Source: Gracilaria gracilis (taxonomy: Eukaryota; Rhodophyta; Florideophyceae; Gracilariales; Gracilariaceae). From it: 64,000 nucleotides of DNA. Shown here in pieces: positions 21,701 to 31,763 of this stretch (position 1 is its first letter; every line of letters begins with the position of its first letter). Both the position numbers and the translations under genes were made by a program. The notes below the pieces were generated by a model, which saw nothing but the letters and a program-made list of their open reading frames with translations, did no database searches and had not been told where the DNA came from. The stretch is from the NCBI GenBank assembly GCA_030374805.1, contig JARGSG010000056.1, positions 248,001 to 312,000 of the forward strand, in the 5' to 3' direction.

Positions 21701-22149
21701 GATTTGGAGCGCGAGAAGGGAGCGTTACGAAGGTCGGCAAGCGCGCGTTGCAGTTTGCCAAAGCTGCTGTTGAGCTCATGGTGATCATCGTGCAACGGGG
21801 CGGGATCTATTGACACGGGGGACGAAGAGGCGAGTCGCCTTCTCTTGGCGGGACGGGCGGCAGAGCGGTTGTTGGCGCGCAAGCAGGCGTTGCGCAGCGC
21901 GGGGAAGATGGTATGGTCCTCTATGTGGCAGTGCGACAGCACGATGTTGGAGAGGTGTGCGATGCGACGTTGCAAGTCGTCCAAGTGAGCGTCAGGCGCC
22001 AGCGGGGTGAGCTGGTTGACTGAAGCGCGCACCTTGTCGATGATAAGGCGGATGGGAGTGTGCAACAAGAAGAGGTGGTGCACGAATTGCTCCTCCATGG
22101 AGGGGGAGGAGCTGTGGTCATGAGACGCGGATAGCGACTGCGCAAACAT
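18739..22149 (-). CDS. BTS: BRUTUS/HRZ-like hemerythrin-RING E3 ubiquitin ligase
   Basis: A 1136-residue protein with the full BRUTUS/HRZ architecture. Three hemerythrin-like iron-binding regions (about residues 18-215, 306-453 and 560-700) carry the His/Glu motifs HxxxE/D, HHSEGEE, HEEHDDE, DHSKAEDD and HLNLEEAQ. A CHY zinc finger (about 873-945) and a CTCHY finger (about 945-1005) follow. Next is a RING-H2 (CPVC...CGHLMHTSC...CPIC, about 1008-1052) and a C-terminal zinc ribbon (CKDC...CPVC, about 1085-1112). In plants such proteins bind iron through the hemerythrin domains and ubiquitinate iron-response regulators, usually bHLH factors, in the nucleus; that role here is inferred. I use ATG at 22149; the frame is open further upstream but only with non-ATG codons. 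Single exon over 3.4 kb; plant BRUTUS is similar in length but has many introns. Transcribed away from a GC-rich upstream region. Confidence 0.92.
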   Translation of the reverse strand: MFAQSLSASHDHSSSPSMEEQFVHHLFLLHTPIRLIIDKVRASVNQLTPLAPDAHLDDLQRRIAHLSNIVLSHCHIEDHTIFPALRNACLRANNRSAARPAKRRRLASSSPVSIDPAPLHDDHHELNSSFGKLQRALADLRNAPFSRSKSVHPHHAGTLSSSNHPPLSRAQSPPTAASASTASRQEGIIHVRSVAKRLADGILQHLQSEESFAIPIATTCLSRSERRQLVLRVAIDTVSQPHLPDAFRLVPHKSLVSLLRFVSQHASDQHNKRIALALAKALSITQWRDLCADVPWLTNMQLPKHNSLIEITQMHKAIRKELNDIVAYCRSIDPSNAKQMQNLSNRVQFLRKVHSHHSEGEESVLLKELHAKLISSSDSSATTAFHEEHDDESSLFDDFASKLESVQRQSLRDSKVQSSLQAAKFELLKSVRTLSSHLQDHMDEEETKMLPLLRKWFSLEDQDRMMRMVMAKVPQEFLGEVIPWMFNSLDVDDQECMLRNLMRTAPSNEICKVIGTIAQSVQKGMTDRMKWNEICLRVPEIEEDYKSIFDKGERDDDGPVSEILRVHKAFRIELNTLLFRTKELQADGCAPNPLVLNSLTESLAFLRKMVADHSKAEDDILLPKLEAKSPGISERYKDDHCDEAQLFEDFADCLMMLRCATEESQCTQLVQKLQVHARVLRDEMVEHLNLEEAQLWPLCRELFDEKEQSELVALIFGQIPSTRLRELLPWMIRLLSVSERNTMMNHILMVTKSTMFEKWLNSWLPLKGESVRAEAPPAENGAQDHDCAPRDSPPDEGKTARAMLQGRQNIERTIRSIARDSSLTVQERTRMMQRVMLAPYNERTLAAQEAQRTGLKDDLRKTYVKDKHGIDRLGCKHYRRNCKLRASCCQKLYNCRLCHDAEEQTHVMDRAATKEILCMVCSTLQPVTAACVNEKCGKRFARYFCEICVFFDDRENTQVYHCHSCNVCRVGRGLGIDYFHCMKCNQCMHVKYREKGHNCIQKSMESDCPVCSQYLFTSTSPVKYLGCGHLMHTSCYERYRRNSICCPICSRSLEEMTPLYQRLDQQLAATGANIMPDHYRSARCDLYCKDCFTKSNTPYHFLYNKCPVCQSYNTRVDHIDPNGEESATKSSTPGNL

Positions 22150-22958
22150 GTGTTGGACGTTCGGCAGCGTGCTCAAGGAGGACACGAAGAGAAAAGAGAG
22201 CAGGTGCGGAGGTGGAGAAGCAACGACGAGGCGGGATCAATTCGAGGGGGGCGCAGAAAGGCGTTGGTCAACGCTGCGTACAAGGGACGTATTGTACAGC
22301 ATGTACAAAGGAATGGATATCTGCAGATATCTACGCGGTGAACACGTCAAGGCGGAAGGCGGCGAGCGCGTTGACGCCACGACGACACGACCAAGGCGCG
22401 TGCAGTGCGAGAACAGCGCAAGTCAGCACAGCAGCGGGCACGCGGTTTTCCTGCGGCGCACTGCGTGTGCGTTTAGCAGACACAGCGCCACACGGCGCCA
22501 ACCAATTCCGGCGCGCACACACGAGCGCAAACGCGCGCGTCGCCGCACGCGCGCCCGGCGCGTCGCGCGCTTCCATTTTTCGAACGCCTCTTTTTGTGCG
22601 GCCGACCGCCGCGTGCACGCAGCCAGCACGCTGCTTACAGTGGCCAGATCGGCGCGTCCGGCGCTCGTATCGGCACTGCGCCGTTGTGGCGGTGGCAGCC
22701 AATGGGCGCGCGGCATGCAAATCTGGGCTGCCACAGATTGTGCGCGCTGTCATGCTGTTGCCGGGCACACACAACCCGTTGTAATATCTTATCTTAGCTA
22801 CACCGTCGCGTCAAATCGCGTGCCACGTCTCTGTGCCGGGAGACGCAGTCTGCTCGCCCGTCAGAGTGCGCTCCCGAAGGTAGAGTATCTACAGTATCTA
22901 CCAAGGTAGATGCCAACTAACAAAGCGCCTGTTTTAATGCTCTTGCCATGTGCTAGAT
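22150..22958. other. GC-rich upstream region of the BRUTUS-like gene
   Basis: Very GC- and CpG-rich between about 22340 and 22720, which leaves long overlapping open frames in several frames and on both strands; none has a domain and I take them as composition artefacts. The stretch probably carries the promoter of the minus-strand gene starting at 22149 and, at its right end, the 3' region of the minus-strand PRA1 gene. No TATA box stands out. Confidence 0.45.
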
Positions 22959-23483
22959 CTACGCCGTCGCTTCTTCAAGGTCCAGTTCGCCGCTGCTATC
23001 ACGGAACGTCGAGTGAATACCCACACAGATCAGCGTAAATACTGCCAGCGAGATCACAAATGTCATCACATGACCTAGGATCAACGCCAGCACACCGGTC
23101 ACAATCGCAATCGCCTTCTTCTTTTTCGAAGTTATAGTCCAACTGCCAACTTCAATATCATCTTCAAACTTGAAGAACATCACATACATCAAAGCGAGCC
23201 ATCCAATCAGCACCAGAGTAGTACCGCTGTGACCCAGCGCGAAGAAGAAGATATGGATGCCACCCAGCATCAAGTAGTTGTATAGAAAAGTTTCCAAGTT
23301 ATGCTTCACTCGATCTTTAATCTGCCCGAACGGCGGCAGGTTGAACTCCGCAAGATTGAAGAATTCACTCCATGGTCGCACGCTCTGCAGCGCCAATTCA
23401 TACCGGTCTTTCAACGGTGTATCGGTAGAAGGGTTAAACGGCTGCCAATACAACCCGCTCACAAACGATTTCAAACCTTCCAT
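22959..23483 (-). CDS. PRA1 family (prenylated Rab acceptor) protein
   Basis: 174 residues. The PRA1 signature is plain: RPWSEFF in the N-terminal cytosolic part (about residues 36-42), then R-x-x-x-N-x-x-x-F-x-x-N-Y (RVKHNLETFLYNYL, about 58-71). Two hydrophobic hairpins follow, at about 66-105 and 126-160, separated by a charged loop with a KKKK cluster (about 118-123). PRA1 proteins sit in ER/Golgi/endosomal membranes, bind prenylated Rab GTPases and help their membrane delivery. The C-terminus is acidic (ELDLEEA). ATG 23483 is used; five non-ATG-started codons upstream are open in frame. Length is typical of the family (about 170-220). Single exon. Confidence 0.9.
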   Translation of the reverse strand: MEGLKSFVSGLYWQPFNPSTDTPLKDRYELALQSVRPWSEFFNLAEFNLPPFGQIKDRVKHNLETFLYNYLMLGGIHIFFFALGHSGTTLVLIGWLALMYVMFFKFEDDIEVGSWTITSKKKKAIAIVTGVLALILGHVMTFVISLAVFTLICVGIHSTFRDSSGELDLEEATA

Positions 23484-24338
23484 TCTGCCTCTTGCCAAAC
23501 CTTTGTTATCTGTACCTTTGTTACACCGCTGTTGTAGTGCCTGTCGCTGACTTCACTTAGAATTCCACCAAAACCTTCTCATAATCGAGCTACGAAAACA
23601 GCACGTGTGCAGCCGCCCAATAAACGGCTAAGCCCGTGCGTCCAAGCCCGTTCTGCCGCAATAAACTTCGATTCACGTTTCGATGTGTCGGTAATAAACG
23701 TTGCGCGCTATCAAACGGGACAAAGTGACGTGAGTACTCACGTCTTAAACGGCAAATTGTAAGGATGAACTCAAGATGAAACACGGGACAACGGCAAACA
23801 CAACCGCCTATGATGCGCAGATGTTGCCCGAATTTGGACGTGGCCTAGCTGTCGACGGCGGACCGTGCAGCGTAGCTACCGGCAAGGGCCGCGGAATCTG
23901 ACCTCCGGTACAGACCGTATGTATTTCACGCGAGTTTCGCAGCAGCTCGACGGCAGAGAGCGCTCGTGAAGTCACTCTGACAACATCCCAGTTCGAGTTA
24001 GGATACGCCAGTCTCCCACAAATCGTGGTCATGACGATGGTGGAGCGAAATCCACATCTACGGAAATTCCGTTACAGCGCCACGGCCGATCAAAATGATC
24101 CACGTGGCACGCTTGATTCACGTAGCACGCCTGACACATGTCCCACGTCGGACACGCCAACAACTCATTTTCCTTTGAAACTTGGAAAAGTCACCGAAAC
24201 TTTGCACAAATTCGTAGCGCAATCATCGCCCATTGCCGCCGCCGTCGTCCTGCCTAGATCTATGTAATCCGCGATTACGCCGCCTTCGAAAAGTCTATTC
24301 CTCATCGCCCTTCCGCCAATTGCCTTCACAAGACAACC
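23484..24338. other. Divergent intergenic region, PRA1 (-) / RPL5 (+)
   Basis: Holds the promoters of two genes transcribed away from each other. No third gene is visible: the short frames at 24025-24267 and 23590-24032 have no motifs. A pyrimidine-rich stretch precedes the RPL5 start, as often seen for ribosomal protein genes, but I cannot name a factor site. Confidence 0.45.
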
Positions 24339-25481
24339 ATGGCTCGCACAAAGTTTATCAAGAATAAGGCCTACTTGAAGCGCTATCAGACCAAGTTCCG
24401 TCGCCGCCGCGAAGGAAAGACTGACTACCAGGCGCGGCGCCGTCTCATAACGCAAGACAAGCGCAAGTATAACTCACCGAAGTACAGGCTGGTTGTTCGA
24501 TTCACCAACAGGTTAGTTTCTCACTTTCTTTTCAAATCGTACCCGCTATGCGATCCGCAAATGTATAATGCCGCGTCTTTGGTACACGACGTGCGATAGA
24601 GAGTACCCGTTTGCTTTCAAAGCACACGCTACAGTCGACTGTTTCGCCGTATTCTCCCATGCCAATCGTACACTATCAAACGAAGCCGAGCACTTCGGAT
24701 CTTCGCAGTACGGTCAGGCAATCATGCTGACATTCGTCCATCGCTCGTTTTCGTCGTCCACAGGGACATCATTTGTCAAGTCGTAGCCGCTCGTGTGGCT
24801 GGTGATGAGGTCCTTACTGCTGCCTACGCTCACGAGCTCCCGCGATATGGCATCAAGCATGGACTCACCAACTTCTCGGCTGCCTATTGTGTAGGCCTCC
24901 TATGTGCGCGTCGCCATCTTCAGAAGCTCGGTCTTGACGAGACCTATTCTGGTGTCGAAGAGGTCGATGGAGAAATGTTCGAGATTGAAGAGGATGACGA
25001 TCGCCGTCCGTTCACCGCCCTTCTTGATATTGGATTGGTCAACACCAGTACCGGGAACAAGGTTTTCGCCGTCATGAAGGGTGCTGTTGATGGAGGAATG
25101 GATATTCCTCACAACGAGAAGCGTTTCCCCGCGTACTCAAAGGAGGATGGCTTTGATCCGGAGCTTTTGAAGAGTCGCATTTTGGGCAACCACGTCTCCG
25201 AGTACATGGAGTACCTTCTGGAGGAAGATGAGGATGCTTACCAGAAGCAGTTTGCGAAATACATCCAAGATGGAATCGATGCCGATGCCATTGAGGACCT
25301 TTACCTGGAAGCCCACAAGAAAATCCGAGAGGATCCGTCTTTCACGAAGAAGGCGAAATCGGAAGGTGTTGAGCACAATTCCACGTGGAGGTTGAAGAAG
25401 CGTACTAAGGCAGAACGCCAGCAAGCTGTCAAGGAGAAGCTCGCGGCGGTAATTGCAGCAGCAGCTGCTGGCGCGCAGTAG
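24339..25481 (+). CDS. RPL5: 60S ribosomal protein L5 (uL18), one intron
   Basis: Exon 1 is 24339-24511 and exon 2 is 24764-25481; together they encode 296 residues, essentially the usual 297. The 252-nt intron (24512-24763) begins GTTAGT and ends CCACAG, with a CTGAC branch-point candidate at 24727-24731; splicing joins VRFTNR to DIICQ, exactly the conserved uL18 sequence. Hallmarks include [23 protein letters not shown] near the N-terminus, [11 protein letters not shown], and [12 protein letters not shown]. The C-terminal part is Lys-rich and ends in an Ala run. uL18 binds 5S rRNA together with uL5, is imported as the 5S RNP and sits in the central protuberance of the large subunit. This is the only clear spliceosomal intron in the gene island. 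The gene ends 156 bp before the stop of the convergent CABIN1-like gene. Confidence 0.96.
24512..24763 (+). other. RPL5: RPL5 intron (252 nt)
   Basis: GT...AG boundaries fixed by protein conservation on both sides; it splits an Arg codon (AG|G). The branch-point-like CTGAC lies about 33 nt before the 3' splice site. I looked for a C/D-box snoRNA inside (box C TGATGA) and found none. Confidence 0.93.
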
Positions 25482-25637
25482 TAAGTTTGTTCCAATTCAG
25501 GTAAACAGATTATCAATTCTGCTCTAAACAGCCATCATGCAAATTCCATAAGCAACCCGCGGAAAGCCGGTGCAAGACAAGTGTTTATTACGTTAGTAAG
25601 TCAGTGTTTGTATCAACAAGGTACGAACCAAGTTGCC

Positions 25638-28600
25638 TCAACCTGGAGGACCAGTAGCCTCTACTGGGCTGAGCTCGGAAATTCTTCGGAGCAGGGGTTT
25701 TGTTAACTTCTCTTCCAATGGCCATTTGTTTGCGCTTTCTTGAAGAGTTTCGAGATAGCACTGCCTGGTGAGAATAGGAAAAGAGAGCAGTGACCCCGAC
25801 GACGGCAACGCACGCATCGCGTTCATGTCAATTGCAGTGTTTTCTATAGCTGACTTCCACCGAATGTGCTCAAGTCTCAGAGCAGTATGGATTGCTGCTA
25901 GGCATTTTGGTCGCCCACTCTGCAATAGTCGCTCACCTCCAGTTTCGTTCATTTCCCCCCGACTCAGACCTATTCCCACCCTTTTCATTCCTTGGGAAAT
26001 TCGAAGTGATTCCCCATATATATCCCAGGTACGCCTATATGAGAACTCGAAGGCACTAGGATCTGTAACAATGCTCTTTTCCATAGATGTCAAAATTGAG
26101 GAGCGGCTAGTGACGGCATAGGCTTCGATCAAGTCATCCAACAGAGCTCCGTCCACGGGAAGATCTTCTGAATTCCTTCGTTTAAGACGGGAGATTATCG
26201 CAGCAAGCAACCGCCATTCTCCGACGTTCTTCAAAAGATTTCCATAAAGACCCAGCATCTTTCCACGCCATCGAACCAGTTTTCTTTCTGACTCCAAAGC
26301 CGGTTCAATCCCGGTATCGGTATAGTGATAGTTCCACATCCTGTAGAAGTAGCCACGATACACCCCATCTGGACCTTGGTCTAATGCTCGAAGGGCGCTG
26401 TCAGTTCCAAACAGCTTGTCTAACTCGAACAATGCTGTCTTTGTGTCTTTCAGTACTTCCACAAGGAGAACGGACTTGCAGAAAGTTGCCTTAAAGAAAA
26501 ACTCCGAGTAAACCATTTCTGATTTCGGATTCGCACAAAACTGCATGGCCAGGATGATGTCCTCGGCAATTGCGATCTTCCTCTCAATAACCCAGTCATC
26601 GTCATCTTTTCTTTGGTTCTCGTCAATCACGTTGGGACAAGCCTGTGGGCTAAAACTATACTTTTCGAGCATTGAAAGCGTCTCCGTTGCAGTAATATTG
26701 TCCTCAATTGTGCGAAGGATTTTCATCCTTGCTGCGTGAAGCTTGTATATGGGTTCAATATCTAATGGTTGCCTTGCAGCTTCTCTCAATTCCTTGTTCT
26801 CTTCTATTGCACGTTGGAAGACAGGCAAGTATTCATTGGCTGGTCTTCCTTCTTTCCGCATTAACTTGGCTTCAAGAAAGATATAGTACCACAAATATTT
26901 CTTCTGTGCAGCATTATCGGGCTTCATAGAGCGCGAGACATCCGAGGTCTGTTTCGCACAAGAAGGCACGCTCTCTGTGTTCGAGGGGTTCACATCACCC
27001 AGGTGTCCTTTCGGTAGGCCACTTGCTCGAATCTCATCTATATCACAAAGCCTCCTCGCTTCCCGTAATTGCGCTAGGGCAACTGATGAGAGACGAACTA
27101 TTTCCTCTGGGTATCGATTCCGGGGGTGGGTAAGCAGTCTAGTCTCCAGAGTGCTATAAGTCCAATGGGTGTGAAAATATCGCAGCTCACGGAGTCGCAA
27201 GATTGACAGGGCGGAGCTCCCAAATCTGATAGCAGCCAAGCGTTGATTGCCACAACCCCGACTATCTTCACTTGGATGGGATTCTCCGGCCAAACGAGGA
27301 CGACAAGTTGTTGCATTTGTTAGCCCGAACAAACCAAAAAGGTCCCCATCGTCTCCAAAACCATCCCATTCGTCCTCCACTTGAAATGCTTGACCCAGTA
27401 CCAAAGCTGAGTCAATTGGAATAAGGTCATTAGCGGCCTTCTGCGCCCATGGGTGGGCGAGCAGTGATTCGGCAAAGGCAAAGCTGGCTTCAGCACGCCC
27501 GAAGATCGCGTTGATGCTGGAAATCTTTTCATCGAACGTTGCTATATCTGCGGGCCGAAAGAGTCCAAAAGATGATAACGACAGTTCCCTTTCATCCAAA
27601 GCAAGGTCTGCAGTCTCTACGAAAATTCTTCCAAGCAATATCCAAGCACCAATACTCCATGGCCTACTTCTAAGCGCCACAAGACAATCACTGTATGCAG
27701 AACTGAGACGTTCTGCGACCTCCTTTGGGCTCTTTCTTCTTTCAGCCGATTTTTGTTTCTTATATTCCACATCATGTGTACCCATGGTTGACAGGGCATG
27801 CAAAGTAAAGACTTCGAAGTAAAGAATAGATAGTTGAATATGGTGAGTCCTCTTCATGATGTTTAAGTTCGTACTAGAATTGAGACCACGATTCCATTCT
27901 TCTTCAAGTCGTGTCACGTTCTCCGCAGCTCCTCTGGAAATGTCGCCCTCAGACGAAATTACATCCATAACTATTTCATTGAGAGCTTTAAAAGGAAGTA
28001 GATGAACATTACTCGGCGGCGTTTCAGGCAATGATTCTGCAAGACGTGATAGGACTTCTCTTAACTTTTTCCCTCGCCCACCGTCGCGACGGCGTTGGCC
28101 AATTGCTTCAAAAACCCTTTTCCGGTAGAATAAGTACACTGTGCAGCATGCTTCAGGATCGATTACCGGAACGACATTCATAGGGTCTCCTGATGTGAAT
28201 TGCAAACCGATGTGCTTGCTTACACGACATCCTTCTTCAAGCCAGAGGTCTATAGGACCCCCGTGAGAGTAAGAAGATGTGAGTTCTAGGTCTGGAATCT
28301 GATATAGACACTGGTAACACTGGGCGAGTTCACGACGAATGACGGTGACATTTTTCCATTGGTAAGATGAATCGATTTGACTAACCGGGGTGTCATCATC
28401 ATCATCATCCCCGTCTTCATCGACTTCAATGATATCGTCCGGTTTATCTACTTGACCCCGCCCTTCTTCAACTACCTGTACTTCCTCAAGAGTACAACTC
28501 CCGCTCTCCATACTCTCGGATTTTCGATTTTGTTTGTCGATGTCTTGTGCCTTTTTGTCTGGTGATTTCATTTCCAAATCCATTCTATCACCGTGAAGTG

Positions 28601-31600
28601 TCTCTTTCCCTTTCCCTGGTGTCTGAGCTCGAGGATTTTCTTCAATCTTTTGTATACCATCTCCAGTATCTGGGATTTCTAATTCCTTTGAAGCTGGCTT
28701 TGTGTGACTAGGCTGGTTTGAAGCATCATCAGTAGCTGAAATATCTTTCTTGTCGTTACCACCAATATGGTGAACTCGATTGGAATCTCCGTCACTCTTC
28801 TCCGAAGAATCGTTTATCTTCAACTGAGACCGGGAGTCAGAAACTTTTGAAACATTGGAGCGGGATATAAAGGCAAGCTGACGCAACCTTTCTGCAAGGA
28901 ACTGCGAGTAAAGTTTCATTAGAGCCCCACTTGTCCCTTCCTCCCTGCAGCATCCCCGGTCCACGAGGGCTCGCAGACAGTACGACGTGGAGAACAGCCG
29001 CTTTATAGTTCGAGACCTTATCTTCTGCGACTCCGGGCCTTGTGTACGAATCTGAGGAGAGAGCCGTGAATACTGATTTACCAGAGCACATCGAACAAAG
29101 GCGAGCATGCATCTCGTAAAACCAAGCCGCTTGTTTTTCTGTGATGCCCCAAGTTCGGATACTGGAGCAGAGAATTTGAGTATGGGAATCTTTGTAATAA
29201 GAAGCTTTGTCAAAGAGATCAAAGTTACTTGCGCAATTGAAGTAGCCTTCTCCATTGACCAGCCGCAGACAACTTCGTCCGTATTCCATATATCAGAACT
29301 CGAAGGACTGGCAACCTTTTTGATCACTAGTGCATATTTTCTAATGAGAACCAGTAAGTCAGCCAACCTGACTTCGCAGGACCCCACCTTGTTCACATGC
29401 TTCTCACCCTGATTAACCTCGTCTCGTAGCTGGGCGGCATAGAAATGAACAGCCATTCGCAAGCGCACTGAGAAACAAAGAAGCTCACCGACGAGATCGG
29501 CAGCTTTAGCACATGCTTCACCAAATACTTTCAGCCGTGGTTCCAACTCGATTTCAGCATCTAAACGTTCGTCCCACTTCTTGTACTCCATAGCAGTTGA
29601 AAACTCAGTGGCCAGATCATTGTCATCCCACACTTCGTATTCAAGCGCTCTGATGGACGCATTCACGGAAGGGGCTAGAATTGAGACTGTACGTATCGCA
29701 GCCTGTTTATCACCTTGAGCAACTTTCGAGAGTTCAACTTCAGCCTTCTCAAGGTCACCAGCCCGTTTCAGTCTCGACAACCTTTCGTTGATTACATTTC
29801 GAAGAGAGTTGTAAGAGTATCCGGACAATTCTGGTCCCGCGTCTGCAGGAATAGAATTATTACTTTCCCCTTTCTCAAGGCTCTCAAGTAGAGCCAAAGC
29901 CTCAGTTGCACTGTCGAATGCCATCTGCATCTTTCCACAACACTCATTCAAGTTTGCCCGCACCCAGATTAAGCGAAGCTTAAGGAAGGCTGACTCTCGG
30001 TCGATGTTGAAGTTTATGGCCATTTGTGATAGCAACCGAGATGCTTCTCTGAATCGACGTTCTTTCGCCTTTCCGGCTTTCTTTCCGGATAGAAGCATGG
30101 CTTCTATTACGAGAGCCGTTGTCGATACGGAGCCAGGCATATGGAACTGTAATCTATTTCGCAGAGCAGACCAGAGCAGCGCAAGCGAAGATGAATACTG
30201 AGCGATTTGAATCTCAGAAAGCTTATCCAACGTTCTCAGCATCAAATCAGCAGGACCGCTGTTGTTCTCTGGAAAAGAGTCTACGAAGTTGTGAACTTGT
30301 TCTGCTTCCGCTTGTTCATCAATGATGGTATTCCAAGCACATGCGAGTTGTTTCTGCTTTGCGTTATCAACAATGACGTTGTTACCCAAATTTGGTTTAT
30401 CCCTCTTCCCGAACTGATTCACATTCATAGTGTCTGAGTCTTCGTCCCCAATTTTATCCTGCCAGATTTCCAAAAGCGTTCTTATGAGGTCGATATCCAT
30501 TTGAGTGCTATCTTTTGCACCTGTTGCGGTTCTAGTTAAACGACGCTCCTCGTCTTGGTTATCCTGTTGAGTTCGAGCGCGACTTGACCGCCGCAGTTCA
30601 GGTTTCTTCGGCTGCCCCAACTGGGGTTCTTTGGATGATGACGAAAAGTCTTCCACCTTCGTAGATTTGATTTGACCAGTGTTCTCAACGGCTTCAGACC
30701 CGTCTGCATTATTGACTGCTTTTTGCATTCCAGTATCAACAGCAGAAGAGTTGTTCAGCCGTTGTTGGTTCGCGTTTTCCACAATTTCTTTTGTGGGTGA
30801 AACACGGTTAGAAGTAACGGGTGTATCGTTCAATACCTGCGGCTGTTGGCCGCTCGCAGAGGGCTTTGCAGATAGATCTTCGTCGATTTGTACTGCTACA
30901 ACTTCATCAGACTTTGATGTTGACACCAAATCAATAACTTCCCTTTCGGGAAATGGGGACAAAACTACTACAGCGTCATTGCTTTTTGAGTCGTTGGAAG
31001 TAATCGGACGAATTCGTTCATCAACCGTGAAAACAATGGGATGGGACACATAATGAGTCTTGTGTGATGTATGAGATGATAGGCGGTTTTCTAGGCATGA
31101 AATGAGAGTGTCCACTAGACAAGCCCATGAAAGTTCCAACAAAACAATCCTTTCCGGGGATGATGCCTGAGGCTTTTGTCTATCGGCAATTAACTGCTTA
31201 CGCCGATTAGAAAGGCAGAAGGAAATTTGTGGCGAAAGTTTCTCGAGATTAGGCTTCAGTACGTCTTCATCGGCGTCAAACAGAGCACATAACACAGCTT
31301 TGTAATCAGATTGAGCAAGCCAATGACGGGGTCTCATTGACAAAGCCACTTCATAGGCTCTCCTCGCAACGTGCAAACGGCCCGTTTCAATGGCTGTTCG
31401 GGCAGTTTTTAACCACGTCAAGAAGTCAGTGTTATCGTCGTCAAGAGCTTGCGAATAGTTGGTTAGAGCATGATTAGGATCATTTAGCCGAACATAGACA
31501 TCCGCCAAATTGCGATGAACTGCATAGCGTAACCGACGTTCCCACAGAGGCGTTGGTGGGCGCTGTCTCTTGCCTAATCGCTGATTTCGTGATTCAGAGA

Positions 31601-31763
31601 GGTTTTGCACGATTTCGGTGAGAGCGTTCTTTGCCGCCTCGGACGGCGCATTGAGAGCGGACTCGTACTTGGTGAGGAGGCGATTCTCTCTCTGTTCAGG
31701 GGTTTCAATCTGCGACGCTGACTGTTTCTCAGCAGAGCTGGAGGTTGCCCATTGTTGAAGCAT
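25638..31763 (-). CDS. CABIN1/Hir3-like TPR protein of the HIRA histone chaperone complex
   Basis: One uninterrupted frame of 2041 residues, close to animal CABIN1 (about 2200). The N-terminal tetratricopeptide array (about residues 75-170: LRYAVHRNLADVYVRLNDPNHALTNYSQAL..., then FLTWLKTARTAIETGRL and RRAYEVALSMRPRHW) matches the start of CABIN1/Hir3 in order and spacing. Further helical repeat segments occur to the C-terminus, interrupted by disordered, charged linkers: a basic RRSSRAR region near 390 and an Asp-rich run (DEDGDDDDDD) near 1110. In yeast and animals Hir3/CABIN1 is the TPR scaffold of the HIRA complex, which deposits histone H3.3/H4 independently of replication. The assignment rests on the N-terminal repeats and overall size; the rest is divergent. 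ATG at 31763. Single exon. Confidence 0.66.
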   Translation of the reverse strand: MLQQWATSSSAEKQSASQIETPEQRENRLLTKYESALNAPSEAAKNALTEIVQNLSESRNQRLGKRQRPPTPLWERRLRYAVHRNLADVYVRLNDPNHALTNYSQALDDDNTDFLTWLKTARTAIETGRLHVARRAYEVALSMRPRHWLAQSDYKAVLCALFDADEDVLKPNLEKLSPQISFCLSNRRKQLIADRQKPQASSPERIVLLELSWACLVDTLISCLENRLSSHTSHKTHYVSHPIVFTVDERIRPITSNDSKSNDAVVVLSPFPEREVIDLVSTSKSDEVVAVQIDEDLSAKPSASGQQPQVLNDTPVTSNRVSPTKEIVENANQQRLNNSSAVDTGMQKAVNNADGSEAVENTGQIKSTKVEDFSSSSKEPQLGQPKKPELRRSSRARTQQDNQDEERRLTRTATGAKDSTQMDIDLIRTLLEIWQDKIGDEDSDTMNVNQFGKRDKPNLGNNVIVDNAKQKQLACAWNTIIDEQAEAEQVHNFVDSFPENNSGPADLMLRTLDKLSEIQIAQYSSSLALLWSALRNRLQFHMPGSVSTTALVIEAMLLSGKKAGKAKERRFREASRLLSQMAINFNIDRESAFLKLRLIWVRANLNECCGKMQMAFDSATEALALLESLEKGESNNSIPADAGPELSGYSYNSLRNVINERLSRLKRAGDLEKAEVELSKVAQGDKQAAIRTVSILAPSVNASIRALEYEVWDDNDLATEFSTAMEYKKWDERLDAEIELEPRLKVFGEACAKAADLVGELLCFSVRLRMAVHFYAAQLRDEVNQGEKHVNKVGSCEVRLADLLVLIRKYALVIKKVASPSSSDIWNTDEVVCGWSMEKATSIAQVTLISLTKLLITKIPILKFSAPVSELGASQKNKRLGFTRCMLAFVRCALVNQYSRLSPQIRTQGPESQKIRSRTIKRLFSTSYCLRALVDRGCCREEGTSGALMKLYSQFLAERLRQLAFISRSNVSKVSDSRSQLKINDSSEKSDGDSNRVHHIGGNDKKDISATDDASNQPSHTKPASKELEIPDTGDGIQKIEENPRAQTPGKGKETLHGDRMDLEMKSPDKKAQDIDKQNRKSESMESGSCTLEEVQVVEEGRGQVDKPDDIIEVDEDGDDDDDDTPVSQIDSSYQWKNVTVIRRELAQCYQCLYQIPDLELTSSYSHGGPIDLWLEEGCRVSKHIGLQFTSGDPMNVVPVIDPEACCTVYLFYRKRVFEAIGQRRRDGGRGKKLREVLSRLAESLPETPPSNVHLLPFKALNEIVMDVISSEGDISRGAAENVTRLEEEWNRGLNSSTNLNIMKRTHHIQLSILYFEVFTLHALSTMGTHDVEYKKQKSAERRKSPKEVAERLSSAYSDCLVALRSRPWSIGAWILLGRIFVETADLALDERELSLSSFGLFRPADIATFDEKISSINAIFGRAEASFAFAESLLAHPWAQKAANDLIPIDSALVLGQAFQVEDEWDGFGDDGDLFGLFGLTNATTCRPRLAGESHPSEDSRGCGNQRLAAIRFGSSALSILRLRELRYFHTHWTYSTLETRLLTHPRNRYPEEIVRLSSVALAQLREARRLCDIDEIRASGLPKGHLGDVNPSNTESVPSCAKQTSDVSRSMKPDNAAQKKYLWYYIFLEAKLMRKEGRPANEYLPVFQRAIEENKELREAARQPLDIEPIYKLHAARMKILRTIEDNITATETLSMLEKYSFSPQACPNVIDENQRKDDDDWVIERKIAIAEDIILAMQFCANPKSEMVYSEFFFKATFCKSVLLVEVLKDTKTALFELDKLFGTDSALRALDQGPDGVYRGYFYRMWNYHYTDTGIEPALESERKLVRWRGKMLGLYGNLLKNVGEWRLLAAIISRLKRRNSEDLPVDGALLDDLIEAYAVTSRSSILTSMEKSIVTDPSAFEFSYRRTWDIYGESLRISQGMKRVGIGLSRGEMNETGGERLLQSGRPKCLAAIHTALRLEHIRWKSAIENTAIDMNAMRALPSSGSLLSFPILTRQCYLETLQESANKWPLEEKLTKPLLRRISELSPVEATGPPG

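Noticed and set aside
22148..22909. Long plus-strand open frames (up to 253 codons) overlapping the BRUTUS-like 5' region
   Set aside because: All frames and both strands are open here because the DNA is GC- and CpG-rich; the proteins are Arg/Ala-rich without domains.
24512..24763. snoRNA inside the RPL5 intron
   Set aside because: RPL5 introns host snoRNAs in animals, but no C-box/D-box pair is visible here.
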